A stretch of 64,000 nucleotides of DNA from Nocardioides panaciterrulae (lineage in GTDB: Bacteria; Actinomycetota; Actinomycetes; Propionibacteriales; Nocardioidaceae). Every line of letters begins with the position of its first letter. Position 1 is the first letter of the stretch. This document shows positions 55,671 through 62,716 of the stretch, one piece after another. The translations under genes and the position numbers were made by a program. The DNA lies in assembly GCF_013409645.1 (NCBI RefSeq), contig NZ_JACCBG010000001.1:3284001-3348000 (forward strand), read 5' to 3'. The notes beneath the pieces were generated by a model, which made no database searches, was not told the origin of the DNA, and saw only the letters and a list, made by a program, of their open reading frames with translations.

Positions 55671-56303
55671 TCACACCTCCACCAGGGCCTTGGCCACGTG
55701 GAAGGCCTCGGCATAGGGCCGGCGGCACTCCATGCCGCGCAACCGCATCAGGCCGAGGAAGACCTCCTCGTCCCACCAGTCATGGGGGTGCTGACTGGGG
55801 AAGTGGCGCTTGAGCAGGGACACCTTGCGCTGCGCCTGCTCCCGGGTGAGCCCGACGTAGTGGGACGGCGTCCCCATGTCGCCGTCCCACTTGGGGATCT
55901 CGAAGTGCAGCACCAGGGCGTCGCGCCACACCGTAGTCACCATGACGCCCAGGGTGCGGTGATCCTGGTGGGCGTCGTCGACGCGGTGCGTGAGCACCAG
56001 CTGCGGCCGGCACCGGCGGGCGATGTCCTCCAGGTGCTCCTTCGCGGCCTCCCAGTGGGTGGGCAGGCGGCCGTCGGGGAGGGCGGCGAAGTGCGTCGTC
56101 ACCTCGGGGCAGATCTCCTCGAGCGCGCCGGTCGACTCCGCGACCCGGTCCGGCGTACCGGTGAGGACGGCCACGGTCAGCTCGAGCTCCGCTCGTTCTG
56201 TCAGCCGCAGCAGGGTCCCGCCGCAGCCGATCTCGATGTCATCCGGATGGGCGCCCACGCACAGCACGTGCAGGGGGCCGTCGGGCAGTCGAAGTGCATC
56301 CAT
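55671..56303 (-). CDS. PIG-L/LmbE-type deacetylase
   Basis: The 210-residue protein starts VLCVGAHPDDIEIGCGGTLL, the zinc-binding AHPDD signature, followed by the second ligand region THRVDDAHQDHRTLG. PIG-L enzymes deacetylate N-acetylglucosaminyl compounds (mycothiol, GPI, antibiotics); small members with this C-terminus (MRLRGMECRRPYAEAFHV) are common in EPS loci. It is first in a three-gene unit with the 3,5-epimerase and methyltransferase paralogue. Confidence 0.9.
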   Translation of the reverse strand: MDALRLPDGPLHVLCVGAHPDDIEIGCGGTLLRLTERAELELTVAVLTGTPDRVAESTGALEEICPEVTTHFAALPDGRLPTHWEAAKEHLEDIARRCRPQLVLTHRVDDAHQDHRTLGVMVTTVWRDALVLHFEIPKWDGDMGTPSHYVGLTREQAQRKVSLLKRHFPSQHPHDWWDEEVFLGLMRLRGMECRRPYAEAFHVAKALVEV

Positions 56304-56348
56304 CGCTGCGGATCATTCCCCGACGCCGCCTCGCGGCTGCGGTCTTCT

Positions 56349-56370
56349 CGTGACACATACCCCAAATCGG
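56349..56370 (-). promoter_or_regulatory. Candidate regulatory sequence upstream of PIG-L, shared with the C-methyltransferase promoter region
   Basis: On the minus strand CCGATTTGGGGTATGTGTCA (56351-56370) lies about 50 bases upstream of the PIG-L ATG. It shares GGGGTATGT and the following CAC with 52658-52669. The remaining part of the 199-bp gap toward the LCP gene shows no gene. Confidence 0.3.
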
Positions 56371-56502
56371 GGCACCACTGCGAGGCGCGCCGGCCACCGC
56401 CGGTCCCGGTCGCAGGCTCACGACCAGGCCACGGTGCCCAGTTGTGGGGATCTGCCCGTCCGGTGCCCCTCGCGGACCACACCCTCCGATGAGAGTCGAC
56501 GC

Positions 56503-57534
56503 ATGGCGGCGCGACGAGGAGTACGACGGGCGCTCGTCGGCCTACTCGTCTGTGCGGCGCTGCTGGGGGCGGCCGCCGGCGCCGGTGTGCTGTGGCTGCA
56601 GCACCGCTTGACCGGCAACATCGACCGGGTCGACGCCGTCTTCACCGGGCTGCAGCACCGGCCCTCACGACCCGCTGGCCCGGCGCGCCGAGCCGTGAAC
56701 ATCCTGCTCCTCGGAACGGACCGACGCTCGGAGGTGCCCACCACGGGTAGCCTGGCGCGCGCACCCGCCTGGCTACCGGGCGAGCAGCGCAGCGACACGA
56801 TCATGGTGGTCCACATCGACGCCGACCGCCGGGGTGCCTCCGTCATCTCGATCCCGCGCGACAGCTGGGTCCAGGTGCCCGGCTACGGGTCGGCGAAGAT
56901 CAACGCCGCCTTCTCGTTCGCCGGCCCCAGCCTCGCGGTGGCGACCGTCGAACAGCTCACCGGCCTGCGCATCGACCACCTCGCCATCGTGGACTGGTCG
57001 GGTTTCGCGGATCTCACCGATGCGGTCGGCGGCGTGACGGTCACTGTGCCGAGCACGGTCACCGACTCGGCCCGCGGCATCACCTGGACGGAGGGAACGC
57101 ACACGCTGGACGGCGAGCAGGCGCTCGCGTACGTCGGCGAGCGCTACGGCCTGCCGGGTGGGGACCTGGACCGGGTGCGCCGCCAGCAGAACTTCCTCCG
57201 CCTGCTGATGGAGAGCAGCCTGCACCAGGAGATGCAGGTGGACCCGAAGATGCTCTACGACTTCCTCGACACCGTCACCAGGCACCTCACCGTCGACTCG
57301 GGCTGGTCCACGGACGACATGGCCAAGCTGGCGCTGTCGATGCACAGCCTGCGCAGTGCCGACATCCGCTACCTCACCGCGCCGGTGGCCGGGCTCGGCT
57401 GGGCCGGCGACCAGAGCATCGTCCGGCTCGACCACCGCGGGAACGCCCGGCTGTGGGCCGCCGTCCGCGACGACCGGGTCGCCCCGTGGGTCGACCGGCA
57501 CCCCGCCCTGGAGACACCGCCGGTGGTCAACTGA
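56503..57534 (+). CDS. LytR-CpsA-Psr (LCP) family cell-wall glycopolymer ligase
   Basis: The 343-residue protein has one N-terminal membrane anchor (ALVGLLVCAALLGAAAGAGVLWL) and an extracytoplasmic LCP domain: NILLLGTDRRS, SDTIMVVHID, VISIPRDSWVQVPGYGSAKINAAFSFAG, VDWSGFADLTDAVGGV and DLDRVRRQQNFLRLL. The Arg/Asp residues bind the polyprenyl pyrophosphate. LCP enzymes transfer lipid-linked glycans to peptidoglycan, so this is the likely final anchoring enzyme of the locus. Start chosen at the ATG at 56503; the 3' end overlaps the transglycosylase gene by 8 bp. Confidence 0.93.
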   Translation: MAARRGVRRALVGLLVCAALLGAAAGAGVLWLQHRLTGNIDRVDAVFTGLQHRPSRPAGPARRAVNILLLGTDRRSEVPTTGSLARAPAWLPGEQRSDTIMVVHIDADRRGASVISIPRDSWVQVPGYGSAKINAAFSFAGPSLAVATVEQLTGLRIDHLAIVDWSGFADLTDAVGGVTVTVPSTVTDSARGITWTEGTHTLDGEQALAYVGERYGLPGGDLDRVRRQQNFLRLLMESSLHQEMQVDPKMLYDFLDTVTRHLTVDSGWSTDDMAKLALSMHSLRSADIRYLTAPVAGLGWAGDQSIVRLDHRGNARLWAAVRDDRVAPWVDRHPALETPPVVN

Positions 57535-58360
57535 CCGCGGCGGCGTACGCCGAGGCCGCGGCGTACACCTCGTCGACGTAGGCGTCGCTGTGGTTGTAGG
57601 CCAGCACGGCCTTCTCCCAGCCGACCGTGGTGCCCAGGTCGCCGCCACTCGCGCACAGGTAGCGCGCGGTCCCGGCGGCCGCGTCGTCGAGGTCGAGCAC
57701 GTCGGCGCGCCCGTCGCCGTCACCGTCGCTGGCCCAGCGGGCCCAGGTCGACGGCAGGAACTGCATCGGCCCCACCGCGTGCTCCCACACGGTGTCGCCG
57801 TGCAGCGCCGCGGAGCCGGGGGTGGCCCGGATCGCGGCGAACCGGCCGTGCCCGTCCAGGGCCGGCCCGAGGATCGGGGAGCTCGACCGACCGTCGGCAT
57901 GCAGGGTCCGGCCGCCCAGGGTGCCGTGCCGCGACTCGACCCAGCCGATGCCGGCGAGCGTGGTCCAGCCGACGTGGCAGCCTGGTGGGGCGCCGCGCTG
58001 GCCCCGCGCGTAGGCGCGGACCGCCGGCGCGGGGATCCCGGTACGCCGCGCCAGCACCGCCACCCGGCGCCCGGCCGGAGGCGGGACCCGCAGCTCGTCG
58101 ACGTGACGCCGTGAGGACGCGTGCAACCCCCGAGCGGTCGCCCCACGGTCGTGCGCGGACATCGCGAAGCCGGCCCCGGTCACGACGGCCAGCGAGACGG
58201 CCAACCCGGCGACGAACCGCCCGCTCACGCGATGGGGAGCGGGGCCGGGAGCATGGATCGAGTATCTCCGGCCGGTGTCCCGGTCGGGCTTCCGGGCCCC
58301 ACCCAGCCCGAGGGCCGGCGGTGGATCATCCCCCGTTCCGGGGCGGGTTCGGTGGCTCAC
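57527..58360 (-). CDS. Lytic murein transglycosylase (SLT/MltB-like)
   Basis: The 277-residue protein has a membrane anchor or signal (FVAGLAVSLAVVTGAGFAM) at about residues 49-67 and a lysozyme-like domain: LAGIGWVESRHGTLGG with the catalytic Glu, ILGPALDG, AVGPMQFLPSTWARWASDGDGDGRADVLDLDDAA and VLAYNHSDAYVDEVYAAA. It cleaves peptidoglycan glycan strands and could open space for glycan attachment. The start is uncertain: GTG 58360 gives a long polar N-terminus, and a GTG near 58229 (VSGRFVAG) is possible. Convergent with LCP. Confidence 0.9.
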   Translation of the reverse strand: MSHRTRPGTGDDPPPALGLGGARKPDRDTGRRYSIHAPGPAPHRVSGRFVAGLAVSLAVVTGAGFAMSAHDRGATARGLHASSRRHVDELRVPPPAGRRVAVLARRTGIPAPAVRAYARGQRGAPPGCHVGWTTLAGIGWVESRHGTLGGRTLHADGRSSSPILGPALDGHGRFAAIRATPGSAALHGDTVWEHAVGPMQFLPSTWARWASDGDGDGRADVLDLDDAAAGTARYLCASGGDLGTTVGWEKAVLAYNHSDAYVDEVYAAASAYAAAVS

Positions 58361-58442
58361 TCACCGCCGGGGCGTGGACGCGCGGCGTGGCGGCCGGCCG
58401 ACCGGGCAGCGGGACCGGCCGTCCACCGGACCGGCCCGGTGG

Positions 58443-58823
58443 TCAGGCGCCTCGCGGCAGACGCTGGGCCCGGACGACGGGGCGGACGTAGCGGTAGGCC
58501 CACGTCTCGGCGCCGCGGCCGGCCGGCACCCAGCCGTCCGCCTCGAGCCAGCGTCTGAGGTGCTCCAGGGCCCGTTCCCACCCCGGGGTGAACGCATCCT
58601 CGGGATCCAGCTCGTCGGGGTCGACGAACCGGGGGAAGGTCTCCCCGTGGACCACCTGCCGGGTCGGGCGGCCGTCAGGGGCCCAGACCCGTCCCACGAA
58701 GCGCAGGTAGGCGTTGTCCGAGCCGGTGGCGACCGGGGCCATCAGGCCGGCCCACCAGGACTGGTCCCCCGCGTCCTCGAGCTCGATCTCCAGGTACTGC
58801 CAGACGTCTGTACGGCGGCGCAT
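58443..58823 (-). CDS. Conserved hypothetical protein, 126 residues
   Basis: I do not recognise a named domain. The protein is short, Trp-rich and soluble (VWQYLEIELEDAGDQSWWAG, NAYLRFVGRVWAPDG, ALEHLRRWLEADGWVPAG), ending in RPVV. The ATG at 58823 has GGGAGG at an ideal distance and codon use like its neighbours, so it is a real gene. It stands alone between the transglycosylase and the HAD gene. Confidence 0.75.
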   Translation of the reverse strand: MRRRTDVWQYLEIELEDAGDQSWWAGLMAPVATGSDNAYLRFVGRVWAPDGRPTRQVVHGETFPRFVDPDELDPEDAFTPGWERALEHLRRWLEADGWVPAGRGAETWAYRYVRPVVRAQRLPRGA

Positions 58824-58987
58824 CGTTCCTCCCCGTCGGGGCCGGGCACCCGCTCCCGGCCGTGCGGGGTCCAGCCTGCGCGGGCCGTCTGGCGCGGCGG
58901 CAGGGCCGAACGTCGCAGATTCGGCGCCGGACCGGCCAGCGGTCACGCCCGTACGCCGAGGAGCCGGCCCCGGAGTCGGCCCAAGAG

Positions 58988-59596
58988 TCAGGCCAGGGTC
59001 AGCCCGTAGGTGGACAGCCGGCGCCGCAGCAGCTCCGGGCCGTCGTCGAGCCGCCAGTGCTCGGCGGCGAGACCGCACTCGAGGGCGGCCACGACGTTCG
59101 GCTCGTGGTCGTCCACGAACAGCACCTCCGGCGCCGAGCAGCCGAGCCGGTCGAGCACCCGGCAGAAGAAGTCGGGCTCGGGCTTGGCCGCCCCGAGCTC
59201 GCAGGAGAAGAAGCAGGCGTCGAAGAGGTCGGCGTACCCGAGCTCGTCGCGCATGTACGCCGCCCGGTGCGCCTCCTGGTTGGTGCCGAGGTGGACCGCG
59301 CAGCCGGCGTCGCGCAGCGCGTGCACCAGGGCCACCGAGGTCGGTTCGACCTGGACCGAGCACCACACCGCGCGGTGCAGCTCGCGCGCGGTGCCGGACA
59401 GGCCGAAGTCGGCCAGCCGGCCGCCCATCGCCTCGAGGAAGTCGCCGCCACCCCGCAGGCACGGCTGCTCGTCCTCGGCCACCGCGACGAGGAACTCCTG
59501 GGCGCGGAGGCCCAGGTGCGGCTCGAGCGCGGCGACCCACCCCCCGGGCACGCGCTGCATGACACCGTCGGCGTCGAGCAGCACGTGCTTGATCAT
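58988..59596 (-). CDS. HAD-superfamily hydrolase
   Basis: The 202-residue HAD phosphatase has nucleophile motif LLDADGVMQ (D-x-D), motif II HLGTNQEA, Lys region AAKPEPDFF and motif IV EVLFVDDHEPNV. A helical cap follows the first motif (residues 15-75), subclass I as in phosphoglycolate phosphatase/haloacid dehalogenases. The substrate is not predictable. No close partner genes; 110 bp separate it from cysQ. Confidence 0.88.
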   Translation of the reverse strand: MIKHVLLDADGVMQRVPGGWVAALEPHLGLRAQEFLVAVAEDEQPCLRGGGDFLEAMGGRLADFGLSGTARELHRAVWCSVQVEPTSVALVHALRDAGCAVHLGTNQEAHRAAYMRDELGYADLFDACFFSCELGAAKPEPDFFCRVLDRLGCSAPEVLFVDDHEPNVVAALECGLAAEHWRLDDGPELLRRRLSTYGLTLA

Positions 59597-59706
59597 CGGC
59601 GCAGCCTAGCCCCCGCCGGGCGGACGGTGGTCGATTCCGGCCGGCGCTTCACCGGCCTGCGGCACGCCACCGACCCCACCGGTCCCCGGCCGGCTCGCAC
59701 CAGGGC

Positions 59707-60495
59707 TCAGTCGGTGCCGTGCTTGCGGACGAACGCGACGATCTGGTCGCCGAGCTCGGGCCGGCACACGATCAGGTCGGGCAGCGAGACGTTCTCGCGG
59801 TTGTACTCCAGCGGGCTGCCGTCCACGCGCGAGGTGAACAGCCCCGCCGCCCGGGCCACGGCCACCGGCGCCGCGGAGTCCCACTCGTACTGGCCCCCGG
59901 CGTGCACGTAGGCGTCGGTCACGTCGCGGGTCACCGAGATGACCTTGACCCCGGCCGAGCCCATCGGCACCAGCTCGGCACCGATCTCGTCGGCCAGCGC
60001 CTGCACGAACGCCGGCGGGCGGGTGCGCGACACGGCGATCCGGGGACGCTCGGAGCTGCGCGGAGGTACGACGGGCGGCCGGCCGGTGTTGAAGGTCTCC
60101 CCCAGCGCCGGCTGGGCGACCGCCCCGGCGACGAGGTCGCCGTCCTGCCACAGGGCGACGTGGACCGCCCAGTCCTCCCGCGGCGGCTCCGAGAACTCCC
60201 GGGTGCCGTCGAGCGGGTCGACGATCCACACCCGGCTCTTCCCCAGCCGGACCTTGTCGTCCTTGCCCTCCTCGGAGAGGACGGCGTCGTCGGGCCGGTG
60301 CTCGGCGAGCAGCCCCATCAGGAGCTCGTGGGCGGCGCGGTCGCCGGCGTCCTTGAGCTCCTTGCCCTCCAGGCCCTCGGCGCGGACCTCGAGCAGTCGC
60401 TCCCCGGCGACAGTGGCGAGCCAGGTGGCGAGGACGTGGTCGTCGGTGGCCGCCTCGGCGGGCGGGGTGCCGGGTTCGAAAGTCACGCCCGCCAC
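59707..60495 (-). CDS. cysQ: 3'(2'),5'-bisphosphate nucleotidase / inositol monophosphatase family (CysQ-like)
   Basis: The 262-residue protein has the Li-sensitive phosphatase motifs: ELKDAGDRAAHELLM, LSEEGKDD, metal-binding WIVDPLDGTREFSE and YEWDSAAPVAVARAAG. It removes the 3'-phosphate of PAP/PAPS in sulfate assimilation, or dephosphorylates inositol phosphates. Start: a GTG at 60495; another GTG at 60486 has a better purine-rich spacer. It lies 16 bp downstream of pth. Confidence 0.9.
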   Translation of the reverse strand: MAGVTFEPGTPPAEAATDDHVLATWLATVAGERLLEVRAEGLEGKELKDAGDRAAHELLMGLLAEHRPDDAVLSEEGKDDKVRLGKSRVWIVDPLDGTREFSEPPREDWAVHVALWQDGDLVAGAVAQPALGETFNTGRPPVVPPRSSERPRIAVSRTRPPAFVQALADEIGAELVPMGSAGVKVISVTRDVTDAYVHAGGQYEWDSAAPVAVARAAGLFTSRVDGSPLEYNRENVSLPDLIVCRPELGDQIVAFVRKHGTD

Positions 60496-60511
60496 CCTAG
60501 CGAGACTCGGC

Positions 60512-61105
60512 TCAGCTGTTGAAACGCTGCTGGGCGCGCTCGAGGCCCTCGGTGATGAGGGTCTCCACGGCGTCGGCGGCGTGGTCGACCTGGAACGGCA
60601 GCTCCTTGCGCTCCACGCTGGAGTAGTTCGACAGCACGAAGTCCGCCACGTCCTGGCGTCCCGGGGGCCGGCCGATGCCGGCGCGCACCCGGTGGAAGTC
60701 CCCGGTGCCCAGCGAGGAGCGCATCGAGCGCAGCCCGTTGTGGCCGTTGTCGCCCCCGCCGAGCTTGCAGCGCAGCGTGCCGAAGGCGATGTCGAGCTCG
60801 TCGTGGATCGCGATGACGCGCTCGGGCGGGATCTTGTAGAAGGTGGTCAGCGCCTTGACCGGTCCGCCGACCTCGTTCATGTAGGACCGGGGCCGGGCCA
60901 GCACCACCCGGGGACCCGGCGTACCGGGGGCGCCCAGGCGGCCCTCGACGACGTCGGCGCGCCCGGACTTGTGCGCGCGCAGGGACGAGCCCATCCGCCG
61001 GGCCAGCTCGTCGACCACGAGGTAGCCGATGTTGTGCCGGTGCCCGGCATAGGCAGGGCCGGGATTCCCCAGCCCCACGACGAGCCACACGTCGGTGTCT
61101 GTCAT
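60512..61105 (-). CDS. pth: Peptidyl-tRNA hydrolase
   Basis: The 197-residue protein has all Pth features: VVGLGNPGPAYAGHRHNIGY with Asn14 and catalytic His24, RPRSYMNEVGGPV, IHDELDIAFGTLRCKLGGGDNGHNGLRS and GIGRPPGRQDVADFVL. It releases peptides from prematurely dropped peptidyl-tRNA. It follows rplY in the usual order; in relatives pth stands close to mfd, but here about 37.6 kb of other genes separates them. Confidence 0.97.
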   Translation of the reverse strand: MTDTDVWLVVGLGNPGPAYAGHRHNIGYLVVDELARRMGSSLRAHKSGRADVVEGRLGAPGTPGPRVVLARPRSYMNEVGGPVKALTTFYKIPPERVIAIHDELDIAFGTLRCKLGGGDNGHNGLRSMRSSLGTGDFHRVRAGIGRPPGRQDVADFVLSNYSSVERKELPFQVDHAADAVETLITEGLERAQQRFNS

Positions 61106-61176
61106 GGCTGCGGAATCCCGGCCCTCTCTGCGTTCTCGGGGTCCTCGCGCTGCTCGACGGGCGAGCAGGCGCAGGA

Positions 61177-61839
61177 TCACTCCTCGGAGGAGCCGTCGCC
61201 CTCGCTCGCCTCGGCCGCAGCCTCGGCGTCGGACTCCTCGCGCTCGATGCCGGCCTCGGCCTCGGCCTCCTCCAGCTCGGCCTCGACCTGCTCGGTGGTC
61301 GGCGCGTTGCTGATGTGGACGACCAGCGCCTCGGGGTCGGTCAGCAGGGTGGAGCCGGAGGGCAGGCTCAGGTCGGAGGCGTGGATCTGGGTGCCGGCCT
61401 CGGCGCCCTCGATCGAGACCTCGATCCACTCGGGGATGTGGGTGGCCTCGGCCTCGACCTCGACGGTCTGCTGCTCGACGGTGACCAGGGTCTGCCGGGC
61501 GGCGTCGCCGACGAGGTGGATGCCGACCTCGACGTGGACCTTCTCGCCGCGCTTCACGGCGACGAAGTCGACGTGCTCGATGTGGCGGGTGATCGGGTCG
61601 ATCTGGACCTGCTTGGTCAGCGCGAGGTGGGTGTTGCCGTCGATCTCGACCTCGAGCAGCGCGTTGGTGCCGCCGTGCTTGAGCGCCAGCATCGTGGCGT
61701 GGCCCGGGAGCGTGATGTGGGTCGGCTCGTTGCCGTGGCCGTAGACGACGGCGGGGATCTTGTCCTCGCGGCGGATGCGGCGGGCCGCGCCCTTGCCGAA
61801 CTCCGTGCGGGCCTCGGCGGTGATCTTCTCGGCGGACAT
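61177..61839 (-). CDS. rplY: 50S ribosomal protein L25 / general stress protein Ctc
   Basis: The 220-residue long-form L25 has an N-terminal 5S-rRNA-binding domain (ITAEARTEFGKGAARRIRRE, VVYGHGNEPTHITLPGH) and the TL5/Ctc C-terminal domain (HVEVGIHLVGDAARQTLVTVE). A highly acidic, Glu/Ala/Ser-rich tail follows (EEAEAEAGIEREESDAEAAA). It binds 5S rRNA in the large subunit. AGGAG precedes the ATG at 61839. The pth gene follows after 71 bp. Confidence 0.96.
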   Translation of the reverse strand: MSAEKITAEARTEFGKGAARRIRREDKIPAVVYGHGNEPTHITLPGHATMLALKHGGTNALLEVEIDGNTHLALTKQVQIDPITRHIEHVDFVAVKRGEKVHVEVGIHLVGDAARQTLVTVEQQTVEVEAEATHIPEWIEVSIEGAEAGTQIHASDLSLPSGSTLLTDPEALVVHISNAPTTEQVEAELEEAEAEAGIEREESDAEAAAEASEGDGSSEE

Positions 61840-61925
61840 GCGACTTCTCCTCGTGACCTTCGGTTCTCCTGGAAGCGGTGCGGTGGCCCCGGCCGGCGGC
61901 GGTCCACACGTGCACTGCGCACATG

Positions 61926-61959
61926 AAAAGGGCCGCGCACTCGTCTCGAGCAGCGCGGC
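61926..61959 (-). terminator. Rho-independent terminator of the toxin/immunity transcript
   Basis: On the minus strand GCCGCGC (61959-61953), a 14-base loop and GCGCGGC (61938-61932) are followed by CCTTTT. This is one of few hairpins here with a T run. It separates the 62082 gene from rplY. The rest of 61840-62081 should contain the rplY promoter; no gene is seen. Confidence 0.6.
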
Positions 61960-62081
61960 GCACCAGTGGTCCTGCCAGCCCTGTCGATCACGGAGCTCCC
62001 GAGTCCGGGACTCCCTCGCCGAGGCAACCGCAGCAGTCTAGCCGCGCGCACGCCAGCACGCGAATCGTCCCGGCGGGGCGT

Positions 62082-62705
62082 TCAGGAGCCCGCCTGCTCC
62101 GAGGGCCGGTAGTGCGGGTTCTCGACGAAGTCACCGAGGATCACCCCGTCCGGCCCCACCTTCCAGGCGCCCTCGATCGCCTCCGGGGGGACCTCGCCGT
62201 CGGGGTCGCGGCCGCCCGCGATGACGTACACCCAGGCTCCCGGGTTGTCGCGGGCCTCGGCGACCTCCCTCGGGGTCGGCCGACGGCCGCTTCGCGCCTG
62301 CTCGGGGACGCCCCGGTAAGCATCGAACCACCGCTGCTGCTCGGCGCAGCTCACGACGTCGGCGTCCGGCGCGGCGCCGACCAGCACGTCGGTGGTCTCG
62401 GGCTGCTCGGGGGTCGGACGCTCGGGAAGCACGTAGGCGAGCCGCCCGCCGCGCGCCTCGCGCAGCATGCCCGACGCATGCACGTTGCGCCGCGCGCCGT
62501 TGACCCACAGCAGGCCGCCGGCGTCCTCAACCTGCCGGCGCAGCCCGGTCAGCGCGTCGAGGACGTCGGCTCCCTCCGCCCCGACCGGGTCATGACCCTC
62601 GAGGTCCAGCGAGAGGCGCACGCGGTCGCCGACCTCCACGCCGAGCCGGCCGACGGCGAACTGGTCGCCCACGCGAACGGGGACGGTGAGGCTCTCGGTC
62701 GTCAT
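62082..62705 (-). CDS. Putative immunity protein with ADP-ribosyltransferase-like C-terminal tail
   Basis: The 207-residue protein starts at the ATG at 62705, 11 bases after the toxin stop (an ATG at 62714 is an alternative). Residues 1-130 resemble a polymorphic-toxin immunity fold (LLWVNGARRNVHASGM, GGRLAYVLPE, AEQQRWFDAYRGVP). Residues 155-200 (GAWVYVIAGG, EVPPEAIEGAWKVGPDGVIL and FVENPHYRP) parallel the toxin's own last residues (PGEAVEGVWGPEGWIPNPAY). So the protein appears to join an immunity-like module to a piece of the toxin fold. The immunity assignment rests on position and remembered motif; confidence is moderate. Confidence 0.65.
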   Translation of the reverse strand: MTTESLTVPVRVGDQFAVGRLGVEVGDRVRLSLDLEGHDPVGAEGADVLDALTGLRRQVEDAGGLLWVNGARRNVHASGMLREARGGRLAYVLPERPTPEQPETTDVLVGAAPDADVVSCAEQQRWFDAYRGVPEQARSGRRPTPREVAEARDNPGAWVYVIAGGRDPDGEVPPEAIEGAWKVGPDGVILGDFVENPHYRPSEQAGS

Positions 62706-62716
62706 GTTCCTCATCC

